Source of the DNA: a virus
Virus record (IMG/VR): IMGVR_UViG_3300042519_004024
Coordinates: 149,925-213,924 of that record
Strand: one strand, 5' to 3'
Length of the DNA stretch: 64,000 nt
The stretch's first letter is position 1; each line of letters opens with the position of its first letter. Of this stretch, positions 58,479-64,000 are shown in pieces. Both the position numbers and the translations under genes were made by a program. A model generated the notes under the pieces. That model was not told where the DNA came from and searched no databases. It saw nothing but the letters and a program-made list of their open reading frames with translations.

Positions 58479-59510
58479 ATGAAAAAAATATTAATTTTAG
58501 GTGGTGGTGGATTCATAGGAGGACATTTATCTAAAAGATTATATGATGAAGGAAACTTTGTTAGGGTTGTTGATATTAAACAACATGAATATTTTAAACA
58601 AGAAGAATATTGTACAGAATTTATATTAGGTGATTTAAGAGATCAGAACTTAGTTTCAAGAGTTATGTTCGCACCGAACCAAACATCGTTAAATGATATT
58701 GAAAACTCATTTGATGAGGTATATCAGTTAGCTGCAGATATGGGTGGTGCTGGATATATTTTTACAGGGGAGAATGATGCAAATGTTATGCACAATTCAG
58801 CACTTATTAATTTAAATGTTGTTGATTATGCAACAAAATTTAATGTAAAAAAAGTATTTTATTCTTCATCCGCATGTATGTACCCTGAACATAATCAGCT
58901 TAATCCTGAAAATCCTAACTGTGAAGAATCTTCAGCATACCCAGCGAATCCCGATAGTGAATACGGTTGGGAAAAGTTATTTAGTGAAAGATTATACCTC
59001 TCATTCAAAAGAAATTACGGACTAAACGTAAGAATTGCAAGGTTCCATAATATCTTTGGGCCTTACGGAACTTGGGATGGTGGTAAGGAGAAGGTCCCTG
59101 CAGCGATGTGTAGAAAAGTTGCTGAATCAGATACAGAAATTGAAGTGTGGGGTGACGGTAAACAAACAAGATCCTTTCTTTATATAGATGAATGTATAGA
59201 AGCGGTATTAAGATTAATGGATAGTAATTTTGTTGGCCCGGTTAACATAGGTTCTGAAGAAATGGTAACAATAAATCAATTGGCTCAAATGGCTATTGAT
59301 ATTTCAGAAAAGAATATTAAAATTAAAAATATACAAGGAGACGAATTTCAACTCAAGTACGGTTTTAAATGTCCTGTTGGTGTGAGGGGTAGAAATTCAG
59401 ACAACAAGCTTTATGAAACAAAAATTGGTTGGTCAGTTTCTGAACCACTAATCGAAGGTATGAAAAAAACATACGAATGGATTAATAAACAAGTATTTTT
59501 AAATAAATGA
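58479..59510 (+). CDS. GDP-mannose 3,5-epimerase-like NAD-dependent enzyme
   Basis: 343 aa. Extended SDR fold: GGGGFIGGHL (8-17) binds NAD; YQLAADMGGAGYI is the conserved substrate loop; SSSACMYPE contains Cys133 at the epimerase catalytic Cys position; YGWEK (162-166) is the YxxxK; RFHNIFGPYGTWDGGKEKVP contains Lys205 at the second catalytic position. The combination C plus K is the GDP-mannose 3,5-epimerase signature (GDP-D-mannose to GDP-L-galactose), found in plants and some bacteria. Supplies an activated sugar to the surrounding glycosyltransferases. Its stop overlaps the PhoH start (ATGA). Confidence 0.85.
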   Translation: MKKILILGGGGFIGGHLSKRLYDEGNFVRVVDIKQHEYFKQEEYCTEFILGDLRDQNLVSRVMFAPNQTSLNDIENSFDEVYQLAADMGGAGYIFTGENDANVMHNSALINLNVVDYATKFNVKKVFYSSSACMYPEHNQLNPENPNCEESSAYPANPDSEYGWEKLFSERLYLSFKRNYGLNVRIARFHNIFGPYGTWDGGKEKVPAAMCRKVAESDTEIEVWGDGKQTRSFLYIDECIEAVLRLMDSNFVGPVNIGSEEMVTINQLAQMAIDISEKNIKIKNIQGDEFQLKYGFKCPVGVRGRNSDNKLYETKIGWSVSEPLIEGMKKTYEWINKQVFLNK

Positions 59511-60241
59511 CAAGAAGAAAACCCCAACCTCAAAACGAAGAAAGTGAGTCTAAACCTTTTTCAAAAAAAGATTTTATAAATTCCGTCATAAAGAAAAAAG
59601 TTAAAAATAAATTTTTAACAGAAAATCAAGAACATTATTATAACCTTTTAAAAAATAATCAAATCACTATTTGTTCAGGACCCGCAGGTGTAGGTAAATC
59701 GTACATAGCAATGAAAGCTGCGGTAGACTTATTAATGGATACTAATAATTCATATGAAAAATTAGTTATTGTTCGTCCAGCAGTTGAAGCGGAAGAAAAA
59801 CTTGGATCTTTACCTGGTAATCTTGAAGAGAAATTAGATCCATATATTTTTCCATCTTATTACTTATTAAATAAAATTATAGGTAAAGATGCTCGCGAAA
59901 AATTAAAAGATGCCGAAATTATAGAAGTTTTTGCATTAGCATATATGAGAGGTATGAATATAGACAATACAATTTTAATTTTTGAAGAATCTCAAAATTC
60001 AAGTCCAAATCAAATGAAATTACTATTGACAAGAATAGGGTTCAATAGTAAATTTTTTATATCGGGAGATATCGAACAAACTGATAGGTATAAAGATAAA
60101 AAACATTCAGGACTTTACGACGCAATACAAAGATTTAAAAATATACATGATGTCGGTGTTTTTGAATTTGGTGACGGTGATGTTGTTAGAAATCCACTGA
60201 TAAGTAAGATATTAAAAAAATATGATGAGAATAGGGATTGA
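59507..60241 (+). CDS. phoH: PhoH-like ATPase
   Basis: 244 aa. CSGPAGVGKSYIAMKAAVDL (Walker A GPAGVGKS about 58-65), LVIVRPAVEAEEKLGSLPGN and EKLDPY, and ILIFEESQNSSPNQMKLLLT (Walker B with EES) plus FFISGDIEQTDRY are the PhoH signature. PhoH ATPases are very common in phage genomes; their exact role (RNA binding, stress or phosphate response) is not settled. N-terminal 40 residues are basic and disordered. Coupled to the epimerase by a 4-nt overlap and to the next gene by 20 nt. Confidence 0.93.
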   Translation: MTRRKPQPQNEESESKPFSKKDFINSVIKKKVKNKFLTENQEHYYNLLKNNQITICSGPAGVGKSYIAMKAAVDLLMDTNNSYEKLVIVRPAVEAEEKLGSLPGNLEEKLDPYIFPSYYLLNKIIGKDAREKLKDAEIIEVFALAYMRGMNIDNTILIFEESQNSSPNQMKLLLTRIGFNSKFFISGDIEQTDRYKDKKHSGLYDAIQRFKNIHDVGVFEFGDGDVVRNPLISKILKKYDENRD

Positions 60242-60872
60242 GATTAACGGAGTTTTAAGGGACACTATTGGGAAGTTTACTCAATTGTATGAAAAACATA
60301 TGATTGATGAAAAAGAAGACGGTAACAAAACTTACGAGCTGGATATGTCGGGTAATACAGAGGAATTAATCCCTAAAGAAGATTTTGAATACAGGATTTT
60401 AAGTGATGTAACGTCATTAAATTTAATGGATCATTTTAGATTTAATGATGAAAATGAATTATACTCTTTTATGTACGAAGATTTTGCAATGCAAATTTTT
60501 GGTCACGCAGGATCATCAGAAACTTTTTCATTTAATGACTTAAATGAATTTTATTTAAAATATAGAGATGAAAATGAATTGTTAATAGTTTCTGATGAAA
60601 TGGGTAAATCAAAACCCGCATCTTTATTCTTTCTTTCAAAGTTCGGATGTTTAGTAGAAAAAATAAAATTTTACTCAAATACCACAATTAATTCAATGTG
60701 GGATGAAATAGACATTTTACTTACGGCAAATCCTTCCTTATTATTAGAAAAACCAAATAATAAGATTGTCGTTAAATATAACACACCTTATAATAAAAAT
60801 GTCAATTGTGAATATGAGATTAGTTCATTGAAGGAGTTTGACGAAATTTTACAAAAAAACAAATTATGTTAA
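60222..60872 (+). CDS. Degenerate HAD-like protein
   Basis: 216 aa (an alternative ATG is one codon later). MMRIGIEINGVLRDTIGKFT looks like HAD motif I (IDVDGVL-DT) with the catalytic Asp residues replaced (Glu and Asn: IEINGVL). LLIVSDEMGKSKPASLFFLS is similar to motif II/III, and later ILLTANPSLL, KPNNKIVVKYNTPYN resemble motif IV. It is probably catalytically weak or non-catalytic, perhaps a binding or regulatory relative of nucleotidases. Overlaps the PhoH gene by 20 nt and the next gene by 7 nt. Confidence 0.6.
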   Translation: MMRIGIEINGVLRDTIGKFTQLYEKHMIDEKEDGNKTYELDMSGNTEELIPKEDFEYRILSDVTSLNLMDHFRFNDENELYSFMYEDFAMQIFGHAGSSETFSFNDLNEFYLKYRDENELLIVSDEMGKSKPASLFFLSKFGCLVEKIKFYSNTTINSMWDEIDILLTANPSLLLEKPNNKIVVKYNTPYNKNVNCEYEISSLKEFDEILQKNKLC

Positions 60873-61150
60873 AATTTTTAGGAGAGAATTATTACCTAGA
60901 CATTAATGAGCTAGAGAAACAGGTTAGTTATGAAAAATCAGTACTACCTATAACTGGAGATACTGAGAACTCGGACCAACAAATTAGTGTTACAAGATAT
61001 GACACATTTAAAAGTCTAATTGAGGTATTACTAACTGAGAGAGAAGAGTTAGATGAAACTTTAGGTATTCATGGAGCGAAAGATTTAACAATACCATTTA
61101 AAATCGCATTCAATACTTTATTAATAAACAATATATTAAAAACACTTTAA
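60866..61150 (+). CDS. Small unknown protein
   Basis: 94 aa. Overlaps the HAD-like gene by 7 nt. MLKFLGENYYLDINELEKQV then an acidic and Ser/Thr-rich middle (EKSVLPITGDTENSDQQIS), ending in a helical segment (KSLIEVLLTEREELDETL). No recognised motif or membrane segment. It is probably a small accessory protein of the operon. Confidence 0.6.
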   Translation: MLKFLGENYYLDINELEKQVSYEKSVLPITGDTENSDQQISVTRYDTFKSLIEVLLTEREELDETLGIHGAKDLTIPFKIAFNTLLINNILKTL

Positions 61151-61154
61151 AAAA

Positions 61155-62219
61155 ATGGAATTAGAAAAAATTCAAAAACTTGAGAAGTCATTAGAGAACC
61201 TAATTAATAAATCCGCAAGAATTTATTTTTTAGTACAGGACACAAAAGGTAACCCAAAAGCCGGAATAAAATACATTTATGACATGGCATTAACATTAAA
61301 AAATAATGGGTTTAACTCTATTATTATTCACGAAACGAAAGAATATAGTGGAGTTGCTGAGTGGTTAGGGGAGAAATACATGGAATTACCTCACCAACCA
61401 ATAGAAAATCAAAATTTGGCAATTTCACCTGAAGATTTTATTATTATACCTGAAATCTACGCACACGTAATGGAGCAATTAAAAAATTTCCCGTGTGGTA
61501 AAATTGTTTTGTGTCAAGCATACGACCAAATACTTGAAACGTTACCTCCAGGGATTACTTGGGCTCAGTATGGTTTTATTAAATGTATTACAACTTCTGA
61601 GACACAAAAAAAATACATTTCAGAAATTATGAAAAATGTAAATATCGATATGGTTGAACCATATATTTCAGAACATTTTACAAGAAAAGAAAAACCATCA
61701 AAGCCAATCATTTCTATTCACACAAGAGAACCTAGAGATACTGCCAAAATTATAAAAACTTTTTATTTGAAGTTCCCACAATATAGATGGATAACATTTA
61801 GAGATATGAGGGGTATTAAACAAGAAGATTTTTCTAAATTTTTGAAAGATTCATACGTTTCAGTTTGGGTTGATAACGAGTCGGCATTTGGAACATATCC
61901 TTTAGAGTGTATGATAACGGGGACACCGGTAATTGGTAAGGTGCCTAACTTAAAACCTGAATGGATGAACGAAGAGAATGGTGTTTGGACATACCAATTT
62001 AATGAGATTGTTGACATTATTGCTAACTATACACAAAATTGGTTAGAGGATAATATCTCTGATGAACTTTATAATAAAATGTATGAAACAGGTATGAAAT
62101 ATTCACAAAAAGACATGTTTGAAACATCAGTATTAGGTTTGTTTAATGAGTATTTTGAAAAAAGAACAAATTCGTTTTCTGAACAATTAGAAAAAATAAA
62201 AGTATCTGAAGAAAAATAA
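61155..62219 (+). CDS. GT-B-like glycosyltransferase
   Basis: 354 aa. The C-terminal half has AFGTYPLECMITGTPVIGKVPNLKPEW (about 243-269; the residues E and the GTPVI strand are the donor-binding signature of GT-B enzymes such as GT4). The N-terminal half (ARIYFLVQDTKGNPKAGIKY; YMELPHQPIENQNLAISPED) is a Rossmann-like acceptor domain. It differs from the first GT (50105-51316) in sequence. It is 4 nt after the small unknown gene and followed by a GT2 gene at 5 nt. Confidence 0.72.
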   Translation: MELEKIQKLEKSLENLINKSARIYFLVQDTKGNPKAGIKYIYDMALTLKNNGFNSIIIHETKEYSGVAEWLGEKYMELPHQPIENQNLAISPEDFIIIPEIYAHVMEQLKNFPCGKIVLCQAYDQILETLPPGITWAQYGFIKCITTSETQKKYISEIMKNVNIDMVEPYISEHFTRKEKPSKPIISIHTREPRDTAKIIKTFYLKFPQYRWITFRDMRGIKQEDFSKFLKDSYVSVWVDNESAFGTYPLECMITGTPVIGKVPNLKPEWMNEENGVWTYQFNEIVDIIANYTQNWLEDNISDELYNKMYETGMKYSQKDMFETSVLGLFNEYFEKRTNSFSEQLEKIKVSEEK

Positions 62220-62224
62220 AAAAA

Positions 62225-63028
62225 ATGGAAAAATTTAATGTATCAGTAATATTACCAATAAACTCATCAGCACATAGAGGTTTCGATGATTTATTTGACA
62301 GAGCAATAAAATCTTTATCAATACAAAGTTTACCAGTTAATGAACTAGTGATTGTACATTCAGGTGAAGATTCTCTAAAAAACTTTTTATCAAGTTATGA
62401 TTTTAGTGGACTAACCACAAACATAGTACAAAATGATGGTGATTTTGATTTTTGTACACAAGTTAATTTAGGTGTTGAAAACGCCAAAAGTGAATGGATT
62501 AGTGTGTTAGAATTTGATGATGAGTATTCAAGTATTTGGTTTAAAAATGTTAAAAGATTTGCCGATTCTTATCCTGAAGTAGATGCATTCCTTCCTTTGG
62601 TTGTCGATACTGACGATAAAGGTATGTTCGTAGGGTTTACAAATGAAGCCACGTTCGCAGCAAGTTTAAATACGGAAATCGGGTATCTAACTAACGATGT
62701 TTTACTTTCATACCAAAACTTCCAAACTAGTGGGATGGTTATTAAAAAATCAACATTTAAAGATAATGGAGGATTTAAAGCATCAATGAAACTTACTTTT
62801 GTTTATGAACTACTATTAAGACTTACTTATAATTCTACAAAAATAATGACTGTACCAAGAATTGGTTACAAACATATGAACCTTAGAGAAGGATCTATTT
62901 TTTGGAATTACAAAAATGGTGAAGAAAAAATTTCAGATAATGAGGTATCTTTTTGGATCGATTCAGCAAAAAAAGAACATTTCTTCACAAATGATAGAAA
63001 TATAAAATATGTAGCAGAACAACAGTAA
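62225..63028 (+). CDS. GT2-like glycosyltransferase
   Basis: 267 aa. FNVSVILPINSSAHRGFDDL, IQSLPVNELVIVHSGEDSL and EWISVLEFDDEYSSIWFKNV (D-D at about 97-98) are GT2-like; later LPLVVDTDDKGMFVGFTNEA and FQTSGMVIKKSTFKDNGGFK fit the acceptor-side segment. No membrane segment, so it acts on a soluble acceptor, perhaps a virion protein. It ends 2 nt before the sigma-factor gene, the last GT of the operon. Confidence 0.75.
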   Translation: MEKFNVSVILPINSSAHRGFDDLFDRAIKSLSIQSLPVNELVIVHSGEDSLKNFLSSYDFSGLTTNIVQNDGDFDFCTQVNLGVENAKSEWISVLEFDDEYSSIWFKNVKRFADSYPEVDAFLPLVVDTDDKGMFVGFTNEATFAASLNTEIGYLTNDVLLSYQNFQTSGMVIKKSTFKDNGGFKASMKLTFVYELLLRLTYNSTKIMTVPRIGYKHMNLREGSIFWNYKNGEEKISDNEVSFWIDSAKKEHFFTNDRNIKYVAEQQ

Positions 63029-63030
63029 TA

Positions 63031-63780
63031 ATGTTTCTATCCGATGAAAGCAGTGGGAATACATATGAAACGAATAAGACGGTAAAAAAACAAAAAAGTA
63101 ATAACTATTTTGATGTCCGTGAAGAAGAGGCTGTTAGAGATTATATCTTAGCAGAAACAAAAGAAGAAAAAGAAAAAATTTATAATGAATATCTTCGTAT
63201 GCCGTTAGACAAAATGATTGAGTCTATCATACGAAGATATAAATTATATAGAAAAGACATGGAATACATTGATGTCCACCATGATACCCATTCTTTTTTA
63301 ATGACAAAAGTGGATAAGTTTAAGCCAGCAAAAAATAAAAAGGCGTATTCTTATTTTGGTACAATATGTAAAAATTATTTAATGGGTCAAATTCTAAAAG
63401 ACCAAAAAGAAACAAACAGAAAAATTTCATACGAGGATATATCGGCAACTTTAGAAAATCGTCCTGATATGGTTTATTATTTAGAGTTTGAAAAAATAGA
63501 TGCCGAAAGAATAATTGATGTTTTTTTAGTTGACTTAAGAGCTTATGTTTATGAAAACACTTTAGTTGAAAATGAATTTAAATTAGGACAAGCACTGATT
63601 GAGTTGTTTGATAATTACGGTAACATTTTTATAGGTAATGATAATAATAAGTTCAATAAAAATATCGTACTCTTATCCTTAAGGGAAATGACTAATATGA
63701 ACACAAAAGAGATTAGGACGTTTTTAAAGAAATACAAATTACTATATTTACAGACTATAAAAAAAATACATAATCAATAA
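63031..63780 (+). CDS. gp55: Late-transcription sigma factor, T4 gp55-like
   Basis: 249 aa. EKIYNEYLRMPLDKMIESII and RRYKLYRKDMEYIDVHHDTHSFLMTKVDKF (about 48-100) then KPAKNKKAYSYFGTICKNYL and MGQILKDQKE (about 98-127) form the sigma region 2-like core that binds RNA polymerase and melts the late promoter. T4 gp55 is 185 aa; this is longer. The middle/C-terminal part (about 160-249) is helical and lacks a recognisable region 4, in keeping with a sigma that reads only a -10-type box. It is likely the reader of the TATTTAT motif. Follows the glycosylation operon by 2 nt. Confidence 0.8.
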   Translation: MFLSDESSGNTYETNKTVKKQKSNNYFDVREEEAVRDYILAETKEEKEKIYNEYLRMPLDKMIESIIRRYKLYRKDMEYIDVHHDTHSFLMTKVDKFKPAKNKKAYSYFGTICKNYLMGQILKDQKETNRKISYEDISATLENRPDMVYYLEFEKIDAERIIDVFLVDLRAYVYENTLVENEFKLGQALIELFDNYGNIFIGNDNNKFNKNIVLLSLREMTNMNTKEIRTFLKKYKLLYLQTIKKIHNQ

Positions 63781-63785
63781 TTAAA

Positions 63786-63792
63786 TATTTAT
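63786..63792 (+). promoter_or_regulatory. TATTTAT motif before the last gene
   Basis: TATTTAT on the plus strand, 4 nt upstream of the ATG at 63797; too close for a normal leader. Confidence 0.3.
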
Positions 63793-63796
63793 TGTT

Positions 63797-64000
63797 ATGA
63801 ATAGAACTAGAAAAAAAGAAATCTCACTTAATAAAGATTCGGTATTAGGTTTGATGCAGGAAATTTATAACGAGTTAGTCGAACAACGCTCCACGGCAAT
63901 TAGGATTCAAAATAAGATGTTAGCCATGCTAAAGGATCCTGAAGATATGACACTTATTGGTCCAGTAATTAAAGAACAACAAAAAATAATTAACGACTAA
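63797..64000 (+). CDS. Small helical unknown protein
   Basis: 67 aa with its TAA at 63998-64000, so complete. MNRTRKKEISLNKDSVLGLM then a long helix QEIYNELVEQRSTAIRIQNK and MLAMLKDPEDMTLIGPVIKE. Charged, with no Cys or membrane segment. It stands 16 nt after the sigma-factor gene; T4 gp33, a small late co-activator, would be an attractive partner but is longer (112 aa) and nothing here shows it. It may be a small regulatory or structural protein. Confidence 0.6.
   Translation: MNRTRKKEISLNKDSVLGLMQEIYNELVEQRSTAIRIQNKMLAMLKDPEDMTLIGPVIKEQQKIIND

Noticed and set aside
1-64000. tRNA genes, insertion sequences and CRISPR arrays
   Set aside because: I looked for tRNA-like cloverleaf patterns, transposase-like genes and short spaced repeats by eye and saw none; a tRNAscan or IS search would be the decisive test.

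Overview
The window is a densely packed stretch of a large tailed-phage genome: a contractile-tailed myovirus distantly related to T4, not a cellular chromosome. Recognisable T4-type parts are baseplate gp6, gp25, gp53 and a gp26-like protein, tail tube gp19, sheath gp18, neck/connector proteins like gp13, gp14 and gp15, a probable tape measure, gp43 polymerase, gp41 helicase, UvsX, gp32 SSB, a T4-RNase-H-like flap nuclease and a gp55-like late sigma factor. Terminase, portal and capsid genes lie outside the window. The DNA is strongly AT-rich, most genes lack a Shine-Dalgarno sequence, two early promoters read TTTG-N19/20-TATA(A/T)TT as in Bacteroidota, and a DUF5522 gene is present, so a Bacteroidota (Flavobacterium-like) host is the best inference.

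Layout. (1) 1-1135, minus: baseplate gp6 (cut by the window edge) and gp25. (2) 1150-8264, minus: a self-contained replication operon in transcription order SSB, UvsX, flap nuclease, unknown, DnaB-type helicase, B12-dependent ribonucleotide reductase, DUF5522. It has a consensus early promoter upstream of SSB and is bracketed by hairpin terminators. (3) 8271-32728, minus: tail and baseplate genes, including two giant proteins (2320 and 2129 aa), gp53, tape measure, a gp26-like gene overlapped by a small ORF, tail tube, a HAD hydrolase, sheath and neck proteins. A small plus-strand ribbon-helix-helix gene sits in front of the sheath gene. (4) 32763-36752, plus: SNF2 helicase, an Mn-type superoxide dismutase, a gp13-like neck protein and a small unknown. 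(5) 36749-39742, minus: DNA polymerase with its own early promoter. (6) 39739-47483, minus: tail-fibre/adhesin region, including a 1272-aa protein built of N-I-G-x-x-F repeats. (7) 47496-50068, plus: five small unknown or structural genes, one WYL-like, closed by a strong terminator. (8) 50073-64000, plus: a tightly coupled operon of eight glycosyltransferases, three methyltransferases and a GDP-mannose 3,5-epimerase-like enzyme, interleaved with a PolB-type exonuclease, dUTPase and PhoH, and ending with the late sigma factor.

Control. A short motif, TATTTAT on the coding strand, recurs just upstream of most structural genes or operons and is absent from the two clear early promoters. Together with the gp55-like sigma factor this suggests a phage-specific late promoter, whose sequence on the coding strand is the reverse complement of the T4 late box. 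The early operon and the polymerase instead use host-type promoters. No CRISPR array, tRNA, insertion sequence or reverse transcriptase was seen, and no gap over 300 bases lacks a gene.
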